Below, in pieces: positions 16,093-24,457 of a stretch of DNA of 64,000 bases. Below the pieces are notes generated by a model. It saw only the letters and a program-made list of their open reading frames with translations. It was not told the origin of the DNA and ran no database searches. The stretch is from an uncultured Oscillibacter sp. (lineage in GTDB: Bacteria > Bacillota > Clostridia > Oscillospirales > Oscillospiraceae). The translations under genes and the position numbers were made by a program. The stretch spans positions 295,975 to 359,974 of the forward strand of contig CAJTMG010000001.1 in NCBI GenBank assembly GCA_910577405.1, in the 5' to 3' direction. Each line of letters opens with the position of its first letter. The stretch's first letter is position 1.

Positions 16093-17294
16093 TTGGACAC
16101 CTCCTCACCGTCGCGGTCAAGCATAATGCCAGCCTTTGCATCCCGGCCCTCAGGCAGCTCGCAGCCGGGTCCCAGCACCGTCAGGCCCCAGCCCTCCGGC
16201 GAATTCTCCGGCGTGCCGCCCACATGACAGCCCCTGCCGATTTTGCAGCCCTCGCCCAGGATGGCGTATTCCACCACTGCGCCGGGGGCAATCTCCACGC
16301 CGGGGAACAGGACGGAGTAACGCACCGCCGCGCCCTCGCCGACGGTCACGTTAGGAGAGAGCACGGAGTTCTCCACCACGCCCTCCAGGATACTGCCGCG
16401 GTTCACAGCGCTGTGGGACACGACGGACTTCCCGCCCATGAACGCAGGCGGCGCGCTGATAGACCGGGCGTAAATGGGCCAGGACTGGTCGCGCAGATCC
16501 AGGCCGGACTCGAAGGACAGCATATCCATGTTGGCGTCCCAGAGAGACTCCAGGGTGCCCACGTCCTTCCAGTAGCCCTCGAAGCGGTAGGCGGCCATAC
16601 GCTCATGATTGTTCAGCATAGCCGGAATGATATTTTTGCCAAAATCGTTCTCAGAATTGGGATTTGCCTCGTCGTCGGTCAGATACTTCCGAAGCTCTTT
16701 CCAGTTAAAGATATAGATTCCCATGGAAGCCAGGTTGCTCTTGGGCTCCTTGGGTTTCTCGGCGAACTCGGTAATCATATCACCCTCGCCCACGCTCATG
16801 ATGCCAAACCGCGGCGCTTCAGCCCAGGGCACCTCCATAACAGAGATGGTACACACGGCGTTGGCGGCCTTATGACGGGCCAGCATATCAGAGTAATCCA
16901 TTTTATAAATATGGTCGCCGGAGAGAATGACCACATATTCGGGATCATACAGGTCGACAAAGCCCCGGTTCTGATAGATGGCGTTTGCTGTTCCCTTATA
17001 CCAGGTGCCGCCCTTGCTGCCCTGATACGGAGGCAGGATATGCACGCCGGCCGCGGAACCGTCCAGGTCCCAGGGCTGGCCGCTGCCGATATAGCTGTTC
17101 AGCTCCAGGGGTCGATACTGGGTCAGAACGCCCACGGTGTCAATACCGGAATTGGTGCAGTTGGAGAGGGGGAAATCAATAATGCGATACTTTCCGCCGA
17201 AGGGAACAGCGGGCTTTGCCATGTCTCCAGTGAGGACATAAAGGCGGCTGCCCTGTCCTCCTGCCAACAGCATGGCAATCATTTCTTTTTTCAT
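16089..17294 (-). CDS. glgC: glucose-1-phosphate adenylyltransferase catalytic subunit
   Basis: 401 aa; forms ADP-glucose from ATP and glucose-1-phosphate, the committed step of glycogen synthesis. The pyrophosphorylase motif AGGQGSRLYVLT and the downstream KPAVPFGGKYRIIDFPLSNC are intact. The ILSGDHIYKMDY and EFAEKPKEP motifs follow, and the C-terminus is the hexapeptide beta-helix. Second gene of the glg operon, 80 bases after glgB. Confidence 0.97.
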   Translation of the reverse strand: MKKEMIAMLLAGGQGSRLYVLTGDMAKPAVPFGGKYRIIDFPLSNCTNSGIDTVGVLTQYRPLELNSYIGSGQPWDLDGSAAGVHILPPYQGSKGGTWYKGTANAIYQNRGFVDLYDPEYVVILSGDHIYKMDYSDMLARHKAANAVCTISVMEVPWAEAPRFGIMSVGEGDMITEFAEKPKEPKSNLASMGIYIFNWKELRKYLTDDEANPNSENDFGKNIIPAMLNNHERMAAYRFEGYWKDVGTLESLWDANMDMLSFESGLDLRDQSWPIYARSISAPPAFMGGKSVVSHSAVNRGSILEGVVENSVLSPNVTVGEGAAVRYSVLFPGVEIAPGAVVEYAILGEGCKIGRGCHVGGTPENSPEGWGLTVLGPGCELPEGRDAKAGIMLDRDGEEVSK

Positions 17295-17374
17295 GTCTCT
17301 TTCAGCTCCTTACTTCTGCCTGATTTTACCTTAACCGGGAATCTCTGGGGCCTTGAACGCGGACGGTTATCCAT

Positions 17375-19570
17375 TCACGTTGTTTCTGTTTTCTTTGTCC
17401 GGCGCTTCCGAACAGGCTTTTCTGCTGTTTCAGCCGGGTCCTTCCGGGGACGGCCAGGCTTCCGCTTTACAGGCGCGTCCGCTTCTTCCGCCTTGGTCTT
17501 CCGTTTTGCAGGCGCGTCTGTTTCTTCCGCCTTGGCCTTCCGTTTTGCAGGCGCGTCTGTTTCTTCCGCCTTGGCCTTCCGGACTCTCCGCTTGACCTTC
17601 ACCGTTTCAGCGGCAACGGCGGCGGCAGGGGCTTCCGGCGCGGCCTCGGGGTCCTTGGGAGCTTTCAGGGCCTTAGCCTTCCGACGCTTGGGGAATGTGC
17701 CCTCGCCGCGATAGAACACCGCGCCAAAGGACGGAATCTTGATAGCCGCAGAATAATCCTTCCCATGGGACGGGATATCCTCCACCGGCACGGCCTCTGT
17801 ATCTCCGAAGCCGTCGCCGCCGTAAGCCTTGTCGTCGGTATTGAATACGGGGACGTACTTCCGGTGATCAGGGACGCCGATCCGGTAATCCTCGTAAGTA
17901 TTGGGGGAGAAGTTGACGGCGCACATCAGATCGCGGCCCTTCTTGTCCTTCCGGAGGAACACGACCACGTTATTCTGATTGTCGTCCACCACCAGCCACT
18001 CGAAGCCCTCCCAGCTGAAGTCGATCTCCCAAAGGGCGGGTTCCTTCTTATAGAATGCGTTGGCGTCCTTGAAGAACTGATGCACCTGCCGGTTCTCCTC
18101 GTTCTGGTCCAGGAGATACCAGTCAAGCTGTTCCTCGTCGTTCCACTCGTGCCACTGGCCAAGCTCCACGCCCATAAAGAGCAGCTTCTTGCCCGGATGT
18201 CCCAGAAGATAGGCATAGAATCCCCGTGTGCAGCGAAGCTGGTTCTTGTAATCGCCGGGCATTTTCCCCACGATGGAGCCTTTCATATGAACGACCTCGT
18301 CGTGAGAGATGGGCAGGATAAAGTTCTCCGAGAAAGCGTACATCATAGAGAATGTGATATCCTTATGATGATGCTGCCGGAAGAAGGGGTCCAGCTTGAG
18401 ATAGTGGCACATATCATTCATCCAGCCCATGTTCCACTTGAGATTGAAGCCCAGTCCGCCAACCTCCGCGGGACGGCTGACCAAGGGCCAGGCGGTGGAT
18501 TCCTCGGCAATCATCATAACGCCGGGCTTTACGGAAAATGCCATAGCGTTCAGTTCCCGGAGGAAATCGATGGCCTCCAGGTTCTCATGCCCGCCGTAGA
18601 CATTGGGGGTCCAAGCGCCGCCCTGCCGGTCATAATCCAGGTACAGCATAGAGGCCACGGCGTCCACCCGGATACCGTCCACATGGCACTCCTCCAGCCA
18701 GAACCGCGCCGAGGAAAGCAGGAAGCTCTTGACCTCAGGCCGGCCGTAGTCAAAGACCCGGGTGCCCCAGGAAGCGTGCTCCCACTTATTGGGATCGCTG
18801 TACTCGTAGCAGCAGCCGCCGTCGAATTCATACAGACCGTGGGCGTCCTTGCAGAAATGGGAAGGCACCCAGTCCAGGATCACGGCGATGCCATTCTTAT
18901 GCATATGGTTCACGAACCACAAAAAGTCCTTCGGCGAGCCGAACCGCGACGTGGGGCAGAAATACCCTGTACACTGATAGCCCCAGGACATATCCAGGGG
19001 ATGCTCCAGCACCGGCAGCAGTTCAATGGCGGTGTAGCCCATTTCCTTGACGTAGGCGGCCAATTCCTTCGCCAAATCCTTATAATCGTAGAAATCCCCG
19101 TTTTCCCGCTTCTTCCAGGACCCCAGATGGACCTCATAGATATTCAGCGGGGAATCGTAGACCTGATGCTTCTCCTGTTTTTTCAGGAAGGCGTCGTCGG
19201 TCCAATGGAAGCCCTTGATATCATAGAGCTTGCTGGCGGTGGCGGGCCGTGTTTCCGAATGGAAGGCGTAGGGATCGGCCTTGAGTCTCACCTGACCATC
19301 CTGTCCGGTGATGGCGAGCTTATAGGAAGTAAATTCCGGCAGCTCGGGGATAAAGCCCTCCCAGATTTCGCCTTTACGGGCAAGCCGGTGAACGCCCTCC
19401 TTCCAGTCGTTGAAGTCGCCCACCACAGACACGGCCTGCGCATGGGGGGCCCAGACCCGGAACCGCCAGCCCAGTTCGCCCCTCTTTTCGTCTGGATGCG
19501 CGCCGAAATAGCGCCAGCCGTCGGTGAGCGTACCGGAATGGAAGCGCTCGGTCTGATCTTTTTTTGCCAT
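17375..19570 (-). CDS. glgB: 1,4-alpha-glucan branching enzyme with basic repetitive C-terminal tail (731 aa)
   Basis: GH13/CBM48 branching enzyme. CBM48 lies near residues 30-110 and the catalytic barrel from about 140. The nucleophile is Asp303 in GIRVDAVASMLY, the acid/base Glu lies in MIAEEST (about 356), and the third acid is in LPISHDEVVHMKGS. The normal C-terminal beta domain ends near residue 640. The remaining 90 residues are low-complexity: three 13-residue repeats of the type RKAKAEETDAPAK, then KRKPGRPRKD, which matches an AT-hook core (PGRP flanked by Lys/Arg). The start follows GGAGGTAGACT. First gene of the operon. Confidence 0.96.
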   Translation of the reverse strand: MAKKDQTERFHSGTLTDGWRYFGAHPDEKRGELGWRFRVWAPHAQAVSVVGDFNDWKEGVHRLARKGEIWEGFIPELPEFTSYKLAITGQDGQVRLKADPYAFHSETRPATASKLYDIKGFHWTDDAFLKKQEKHQVYDSPLNIYEVHLGSWKKRENGDFYDYKDLAKELAAYVKEMGYTAIELLPVLEHPLDMSWGYQCTGYFCPTSRFGSPKDFLWFVNHMHKNGIAVILDWVPSHFCKDAHGLYEFDGGCCYEYSDPNKWEHASWGTRVFDYGRPEVKSFLLSSARFWLEECHVDGIRVDAVASMLYLDYDRQGGAWTPNVYGGHENLEAIDFLRELNAMAFSVKPGVMMIAEESTAWPLVSRPAEVGGLGFNLKWNMGWMNDMCHYLKLDPFFRQHHHKDITFSMMYAFSENFILPISHDEVVHMKGSIVGKMPGDYKNQLRCTRGFYAYLLGHPGKKLLFMGVELGQWHEWNDEEQLDWYLLDQNEENRQVHQFFKDANAFYKKEPALWEIDFSWEGFEWLVVDDNQNNVVVFLRKDKKGRDLMCAVNFSPNTYEDYRIGVPDHRKYVPVFNTDDKAYGGDGFGDTEAVPVEDIPSHGKDYSAAIKIPSFGAVFYRGEGTFPKRRKAKALKAPKDPEAAPEAPAAAVAAETVKVKRRVRKAKAEETDAPAKRKAKAEETDAPAKRKTKAEEADAPVKRKPGRPRKDPAETAEKPVRKRRTKKTETT
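17472..17588 (-). repeat. three tandem 39-bp units inside glgB
   Basis: Units at 17472, 17511 and 17550, each 39 bases, encode RK(A/T)KAEE(T/A)DAP(A/V)K in the GlgB tail. Copies are almost identical, which points to recent expansion. Confidence 0.9.
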
Positions 19571-19605
19571 AGTCTACCTCCGTGCATAGCCGGACGGCGG
19601 CGGGG

Positions 19606-19697
19606 GAGCGTCCCGAAGGAGCCCGTCTCACCTGTGCCGCGGCCTCCGCTTTTGCGGCAAGCGGCTCGCCGATTTCAGCGCCTCGTTCCGGACGCTC
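19606..19697 (-). promoter_or_regulatory. structured 5' leader of the glg operon
   Basis: Within the roughly 170-base untranslated leader, GAGCGTCC and GGACGCTC form a closing 8-bp helix 92 bases apart. Inside are further helices, including CCGCTT/AAGCGG. There is no T-tract, so this is not a simple terminator. It matches none of the riboswitch classes I can recognise by eye. Translational control or mRNA stabilisation is possible. Confidence 0.4.
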
Positions 19698-19747
19698 TTA
19701 CCGTCGCCTGACGGCCATCTTTTTTCATACTCTGCTTATTCTTTGTT

Positions 19748-19776
19748 ATTATACTTCTTCCTGAAAATGCCGTCAA
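19748..19776 (-). promoter_or_regulatory. sigma-A promoter of the glg operon
   Basis: On the minus strand TTGACG (19771-19776), a 17-base spacer and TATAAT (19748-19753). The expected start near 19741 gives a leader of about 170 bases before glgB. Bases 19777-19948 are AT-rich and show nothing else I can name. Confidence 0.8.
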
Positions 19777-19948
19777 GGACACTGCGTCTGGAAAAACCGG
19801 CGGTCTTTTCGTTTATTTTCTCCAAAACCCTGTCTATTTCCGCAGTTTTTTTGTTGACCTTTGTCGGTTCGCACAATTACGGACCCCTATTTTCTTGCAT
19901 TTAGACAAAGTATTTTTTGCAAAAAAGCAGTTTTTGCTAGTCACCGCC

Positions 19949-19977
19949 TTGATTTTCTTGCTCTCTCCTGATAAAAT
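19949..19977 (+). promoter_or_regulatory. promoter of the TauE-type exporter gene
   Basis: TTGATT (19949-19954), a 17-base spacer and TAAAAT (19972-19977), about 40 bases before the ribosome site of the 20020 gene. Confidence 0.6.
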
Positions 19978-20019
19978 ATCCCCCGTGCGCATCAACTATC
20001 TGGTTCAGGAGGGGTTCAT

Positions 20020-20832
20020 ATGTTCCATTTTCCAATCCCGCTTACTGTCGACGGCTTTCCCTTATGGGTGATCCTGCTGATTTGCTGCGGCGTCTTTCTG
20101 GCCTCCTTCATGGACGCGATTGCCGGCGGGGGAGGCATCATCTCCGTGCCCACCCATCTGATTGCCTTTGGCTCCCTGCCCGCGCCCTACGCCCTGGGGA
20201 CCAATAAGATCTCCGCCTGTATCGGCACCATCTTTTCTACTGCCCGGTTCATCAAAAACGGCTACGTCAACTGGAAGCTTTTCGGCCCTTCCATTCTTTT
20301 CTCCATTACGGGCTCCGTGGCGGGGACCTGGCTCCAGCACCGGACTCCGGACGCCGTGCTGAAATATATGCTGCTCTTTGTGCTCCCTGTGGTGGCCTTT
20401 ATCACCCTGCGTACACGGGAGTGGCCTGACGAGCCGGGAACCATCGACCCGCGCAAGCAGACTGCCATTGTCTGGGCGGCGGCGTTCCTGATCGGGGGCT
20501 ACGACGGCTACTACGGACCCGGCACCGGCACTTTCCTGATGATTATCTTTATCCGTCTCGCCAGGCTGGATACCCGTCACGCCGCCGGAGGGGTCAAGGT
20601 TATCAATCTGGCCTCCAATTCCGCCAGCATGGTAACGCAGATCATTTCGGGCTATTCCTATCTGGGCGTGGGGCTGATTGCTTCCGTGGCGTCCATTGCG
20701 GGACACTATCTGGGGTCTGGGCTGGCCATCAAAAACGGGAGCAGGATCGTCCGGCCCGCGGTGATTGTGGTGCTGATTCTTCTGACAGTCAAGGTGGGCA
20801 GCGAGCTGCTGTTCCCGGAATTCTGGGGGTAA
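20020..20832 (+). CDS. TauE/SafE family membrane transporter (270 aa)
   Basis: Eight or so hydrophobic segments with the two family signatures: FMDAIAGGGGIISVPTHL near the N-terminus and GGYDGYYGPGTGTFLMIIF in the second half (internal duplication typical of TauE/SafE). Members export sulfite, sulfoacetate or other organic anions; the substrate here is unknown. The ATG follows CAGGAGGGG. It is followed after 5 bases by an aspartate/glutamate racemase gene, so the two are co-transcribed. That may point to an amino-acid-related anion as cargo (inference). Confidence 0.9.
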   Translation: MFHFPIPLTVDGFPLWVILLICCGVFLASFMDAIAGGGGIISVPTHLIAFGSLPAPYALGTNKISACIGTIFSTARFIKNGYVNWKLFGPSILFSITGSVAGTWLQHRTPDAVLKYMLLFVLPVVAFITLRTREWPDEPGTIDPRKQTAIVWAAAFLIGGYDGYYGPGTGTFLMIIFIRLARLDTRHAAGGVKVINLASNSASMVTQIISGYSYLGVGLIASVASIAGHYLGSGLAIKNGSRIVRPAVIVVLILLTVKVGSELLFPEFWG

Positions 20833-20837
20833 TCAAT

Positions 20838-21551
20838 ATGAGCAAAAAAAAGAGCGTCGGCATTATAGGCGGCATGGGTCCCATGGCTACGGCGGACCTG
20901 TTCCGGAAAATCACAGCGCTGACAAAAGCCGGAAAAGACAGCGAGCATATCCGGGTGTACATCGACAGCAATCCAGAGATCCCGGACCGGACGGCGGCGA
21001 TTTTGCAGGGCGGCCCGGACCCTGTGCCCGCCATGGTGGACGCGCTGGTGAATCTGGAAGCCTGCGGCGCGGACTGCATCGTCATGCCCTGCAACACGGC
21101 CCATTACTTCCTGCCCCGGCTGCGGGAAGAGACAGGGCTGCCGTTCATCAGCATGATTGACGAGACCGCAAGGGCCTGCCGGGAGGAGCGTCCGGGTGCG
21201 GCGGCGGGCATTCTGGCGACCTCGGGCACCCTCTCGGCGGGACTGTACCAGAAAGCCCTGAGCAGCGCCGGCGTGCCGTATCTGGAACCCTCGGCGGAAG
21301 AACAGAAAGCCTTGATGTCCGTGATCTACGACGGCGTAAAGGCAGGCGCGGACCCCTCGGCGTACCGTGACGCGTTTCAGGGTGTGCTGAACGCCATGAC
21401 CGCCCGGGGCGCGGATTACTTCCTGCTGGCCTGCACAGAGCTTCCCCTGGCGTTTCAGGCTCTGGGCCGCCCTGCGGACGCGCTGGACCCTACCGAACTC
21501 CTTGCCCGGGCGGTAATTCGCTTCTGCGGCTATGAGGTCCGGGAAGCCTGA
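20838..21551 (+). CDS. aspartate/glutamate racemase family protein (237 aa)
   Basis: The two catalytic cysteines of PLP-independent racemases are present: Cys85 in MPCNTAHYF and Cys199 in LACTELPL. The N-terminus VGIIGGMGPMATADLF is the standard start of the RacD/YgeA group, distinct from cell-wall MurI. It probably interconverts L- and D-aspartate or glutamate. A strong terminator follows. The symporter gene after it (21849) transports dicarboxylic amino acids in related systems, which fits the theme but is on a separate transcript. Confidence 0.92.
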   Translation: MSKKKSVGIIGGMGPMATADLFRKITALTKAGKDSEHIRVYIDSNPEIPDRTAAILQGGPDPVPAMVDALVNLEACGADCIVMPCNTAHYFLPRLREETGLPFISMIDETARACREERPGAAAGILATSGTLSAGLYQKALSSAGVPYLEPSAEEQKALMSVIYDGVKAGADPSAYRDAFQGVLNAMTARGADYFLLACTELPLAFQALGRPADALDPTELLARAVIRFCGYEVREA

Positions 21552-21563
21552 TTTCATCTGCCC

Positions 21564-21602
21564 TCCGCCTGCCGGACCTGCCTCCGACGGGCGGATTTTT
21601 TT
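21564..21602 (+). terminator. Rho-independent terminator
   Basis: TCCGCCTGCCGG pairs with CCGACGGGCGGA with 11 of 12 positions matched, then a seven-T tract. Ends the exporter-racemase transcript. Confidence 0.9.
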
Positions 21603-21719
21603 GCGCTGACAACTTCTGGAATCTCTGCGTTTTCCTGCAAAAAGACCGTTTTCGCGCTGAGCTTGGATGAAATTCCGCGTCCTTCCAATGGGTCAGTTCA
21701 TAATTTCTTTATATTTTCC

Positions 21720-21748
21720 TTTACAAACGCCTCTGAATTTGGTATACT
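21720..21748 (+). promoter_or_regulatory. sigma-A promoter of the symporter gene
   Basis: TTTACA (21720-21725), a 17-base spacer and TATACT (21743-21748), about 100 bases upstream of the start codon. Confidence 0.7.
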
Positions 21749-21848
21749 GTCAACAATCCAGAGGACCCATCCGCCGCTTCCTTTGGATAATCTTATAAAA
21801 TCCCGTCTCTTTCCGCAGGATTTTATTTTTATGAACGAGGTGAATCGT

Positions 21849-23075
21849 ATGAACAACAAAAAGAAGCTGAGTCTTCCCGTTCAGATCCTGATCGCGCTGG
21901 TTCTGGGCATCGCCGTCGGCCTGGTCTGCTACTTTATGGACGCCGGCGAGTTTACCACCAACTACCTGAAACCCTTTGGCGATATCTTCGTCAACCTCCT
22001 GAAATTCATCGTGGTGCCTGTGGTGCTGCTGTCCATGATCGACGGCATCATCTCCATGGGCGACATGAAGAAGGTGGGCGCGGTAGGCTGGAAAACCGTG
22101 GCATACTTCCTCTGCACCACCGCCGTGGCCTGCGTAATCGGCCTGGTGTTCGCCAATATCTTCAACAACGCCGGACTGTTCCCCACCCTGTCCCTGGAGG
22201 AAGGGGCGGTCTGGGATAAGGCCACCTCCGCCAACTTTATGGAGACGCTGGTGGGCATCTTCCCGTCCAATATGTGGAGCGCGTTCTCTGCGTCGAATAT
22301 GCTGCAGGTGATCGTGATCGCGCTGTTCTTCGGCGGCGGCATCATGGCGGCTGGCGAGAAGGGCAGACTCTGCAAAGATATCGTGTCCTCCTTCTACGCT
22401 GTGATTGAGCAGGTCATGAATTTTATCATCAGCCTGTCCCCCATCGGCGTGTTTACCATGATGGCGTGGGTCGTGGCTACCCAGGGCGCGAATATTCTTG
22501 GCTCTCTGGTATTGGTTCTGCTGTGCGCGTACATCGGCTATGTTGTCCACGCGGTGCTGATTTACTCCATGTCCGCCAAGGTTTTTGCCGGGCTTAGTCC
22601 GATCTGGTTCTTCAAGGAGGCTTCGGCGGCTATGATCTTCGCCTTTACCTCCACGTCCTCCGCCGCCACGCTGCCCGTCTCCAAGGAGTGCGCTGACGCT
22701 CTGGGCGCCGACAGTGAGATCTCCTCCTTTGTCCTGCCTTTGGGGTCTACCATCAATATGGACGGCACGGCGATTTATCAGTGCGTAGCCACCATCTTCC
22801 TGGCCTCCTGCGCGGGGGTGCAGCTGAGCGTCGGGCAGATGATTACAATAGTGGTCACGGCTACGCTGGCTTCTATCGGCACGGCTGGCGTTTCCGGCGC
22901 GGGCATGATTATGCTGGCTATGGTGCTGACGGCTATGGGCATCGACGTGAACCTGATTATGATTATCTACGGCGTGGACCGTCTCTTCGACATGGGCCGG
23001 ACCTGCCTGAACGTCACCGGCGATATCTCCTGTGCCATCTGCGTGTCCCACTGGGAAGGCAAGCACAGAAAGTAA
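21849..23075 (+). CDS. dicarboxylate/amino acid:cation symporter (DAACS family), 408 aa
   Basis: A membrane symporter of the GltP/SstT/GltPh type. It has the Ser-rich reentrant loop FTSTSSAATLPVS, then PLGSTINMDGTAIYQ (the NMDGT sodium/substrate motif) and the second hairpin with GTAGVSGAGMIM. These are the substrate and cation sites of the family. It imports Glu, Asp, Ser/Thr or a dicarboxylate; the exact substrate cannot be read. The start is ATG 21849 (MNNKKKLSLPVQIL), after GAGGTGA; a longer frame upstream contains the promoter and is not coding. Confidence 0.93.
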   Translation: MNNKKKLSLPVQILIALVLGIAVGLVCYFMDAGEFTTNYLKPFGDIFVNLLKFIVVPVVLLSMIDGIISMGDMKKVGAVGWKTVAYFLCTTAVACVIGLVFANIFNNAGLFPTLSLEEGAVWDKATSANFMETLVGIFPSNMWSAFSASNMLQVIVIALFFGGGIMAAGEKGRLCKDIVSSFYAVIEQVMNFIISLSPIGVFTMMAWVVATQGANILGSLVLVLLCAYIGYVVHAVLIYSMSAKVFAGLSPIWFFKEASAAMIFAFTSTSSAATLPVSKECADALGADSEISSFVLPLGSTINMDGTAIYQCVATIFLASCAGVQLSVGQMITIVVTATLASIGTAGVSGAGMIMLAMVLTAMGIDVNLIMIIYGVDRLFDMGRTCLNVTGDISCAICVSHWEGKHRK

Positions 23076-23099
23076 GCCTGTTTTCTCTTGGCAATGCCT

Positions 23100-23136
23100 C
23101 CGGGCGGTCTGATTTTTGGGCCGTCCGGATTTTTTT
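23100..23136 (+). terminator. Rho-independent terminator
   Basis: CCGGGCGG (23100-23107) pairs with CCGTCCGG (23121-23128; one G-U), followed by ATTTTTTT. Confidence 0.88.
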
Positions 23137-23228
23137 ACGGAATTTTTCTTTTTTGCGGGATTTTTCCGGCCGCTGATGGATATTACCTGATGAAGGGCCT
23201 TTCAGAAAGAACGAGGGGAGGTGGGCGC

Positions 23229-23708
23229 GTGACGGAGCAGGAATTTCAGACGGCCATGGACGAGCTGGGGGACAGTGTATTCCGGCTGGCGTACAGTTGG
23301 CTGAAGAACCGGGCGGACGCGGAGGACGTGATGCAGGAGACGCTGCTGAAGCTGTATCTGGAGCCGAAGCCGTTCGAGTCCAGGGAGCACCGGCAGCGCT
23401 GGGTATTCCGGGTTGCGTCCAACGAATGCCGGAAGCTGCTGCGGACACCCTGGAAACGGCGGACCGGGCCTCTGGAAGACGCGGACGAAGCTGCCGTGTT
23501 CGACCAGCCCGCCCAATCGGAGCTCTTTCAGGAAGTGATGTCGCTGCCGCCGAATTACCGGGCCGCAGTGTACCTCCACTACTACGAGGGCTACTCCGTG
23601 AAGGAAATCGCGGTCCTGATGCACGCCCTCCCCTCTACCGTTCAGACCTGGCTGTTCCGGGCCAGGGGTCAGCTCAAGCTCAAATTAAAGGAGGCCGACA
23701 GTCCATGA
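23229..23708 (+). CDS. ECF-type RNA polymerase sigma factor (159 aa)
   Basis: Region 2 is seen in VFRLAYSWLKNRADAEDVMQ and ETLLKLYL; region 4 in LPPNYRAAVYLHYYEGYSVK and EIAVLMHALPSTVQTWLFRA. There is no extra domain. The GTG start at 23229 follows a strong GGGGAGGTGGG; an ATG at 23190 is an alternative. The stop overlaps the ATG of the next gene (ATGA), a membrane protein with a short cytoplasmic N-terminus, the usual arrangement of a sigma factor and its membrane-bound regulator. Confidence 0.9.
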   Translation: MTEQEFQTAMDELGDSVFRLAYSWLKNRADAEDVMQETLLKLYLEPKPFESREHRQRWVFRVASNECRKLLRTPWKRRTGPLEDADEAAVFDQPAQSELFQEVMSLPPNYRAAVYLHYYEGYSVKEIAVLMHALPSTVQTWLFRARGQLKLKLKEADSP

Positions 23709-24391
23709 TTGACGACGAACTGTATCGCGAAACGTTCTCCAAACTCCGGGCCTCCGAACAGGCAAAAAGGGAGGTTCTTATGAAGATTCAGGAGAAGAAA
23801 ACCAAGCGCCGTCTGCCGAAGGTCCTGCGGAGCGCCGCGATTGCCGCCGTTCTGGTGGTTGCTCTCGCGGTGACGGCCAGCGCTGCCGAAACCGATCTGC
23901 TGGACTTTATCAGTGTGCAGCTTACCACCATCTTTGACGACGGATTCCATTCTGTGGCCGTGGATGAAGAGGGCAAGGAGTGGAATGCCTACAACATGAC
24001 CGCCGAAACCGAACTCCGGGACGGCCGTCTGATTCTGAAAGCCATGACCCAGGAATTTGATATCACGGACGACCTGCTGGACAACGGCGAAGCGGTTCAT
24101 ACCTTTTATAAGGACGATTTCGATATGACCGTTACCGTCACAGGCACTTTGGAGAAACATACCATCTCCACGTCCTCCGAAGCAGGCAGCGTCAGCATGG
24201 TCAGCGAACCCAAGGAACCCGGCGAAGTCTACACCACCATGACCACCGGCGACGGGGAGGACAGCGATTCCGACCGCACAAATATTGCCGATGAATCCAA
24301 CACATGGTCCGGCATCGAAAGCGATTCCCATGGTCAGTATGAAATAATCAGCGACGACGGCAGAGTTCTGGTTTCCGACGTCACCAAGTAA
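23705..24391 (+). CDS. membrane-anchored partner of the ECF sigma factor (228 aa)
   Basis: Cytoplasmic residues 1-44 are charged (DDELYRETFSKLRASEQAKR), then one transmembrane helix (about 45-63, AAIAAVLVVALAVTASAA). An extracytoplasmic domain rich in Asp, Thr and Ser follows. Start codon coupling to the sigma gene supports an anti-sigma or co-sensor role. The ectodomain family was not identified; DUF4179-type proteins have this layout. It ends just before a bidirectional terminator shared with metQ. Confidence 0.7.
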   Translation: MIDDELYRETFSKLRASEQAKREVLMKIQEKKTKRRLPKVLRSAAIAAVLVVALAVTASAAETDLLDFISVQLTTIFDDGFHSVAVDEEGKEWNAYNMTAETELRDGRLILKAMTQEFDITDDLLDNGEAVHTFYKDDFDMTVTVTGTLEKHTISTSSEAGSVSMVSEPKEPGEVYTTMTTGDGEDSDSDRTNIADESNTWSGIESDSHGQYEIISDDGRVLVSDVTK

Positions 24392-24397
24392 ACAAGC

Positions 24398-24439
24398 AAA
24401 AAAAGAGGCGTACCGTGTCATTTGGTACGTCTCTTTTTT
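24398..24439. terminator. terminator hairpin, copy 3 of a repeated element
   Basis: AAAAAGAGGCGTACC pairs with GGTACGTCTCTTTTTT around a short loop. It is nearly the same as the hairpin at 10458-10502. It separates the convergent sigma-partner gene and metQ and could terminate both. Confidence 0.85.
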
Positions 24440-24457
24440 GATTGCGGGAACGATTTC

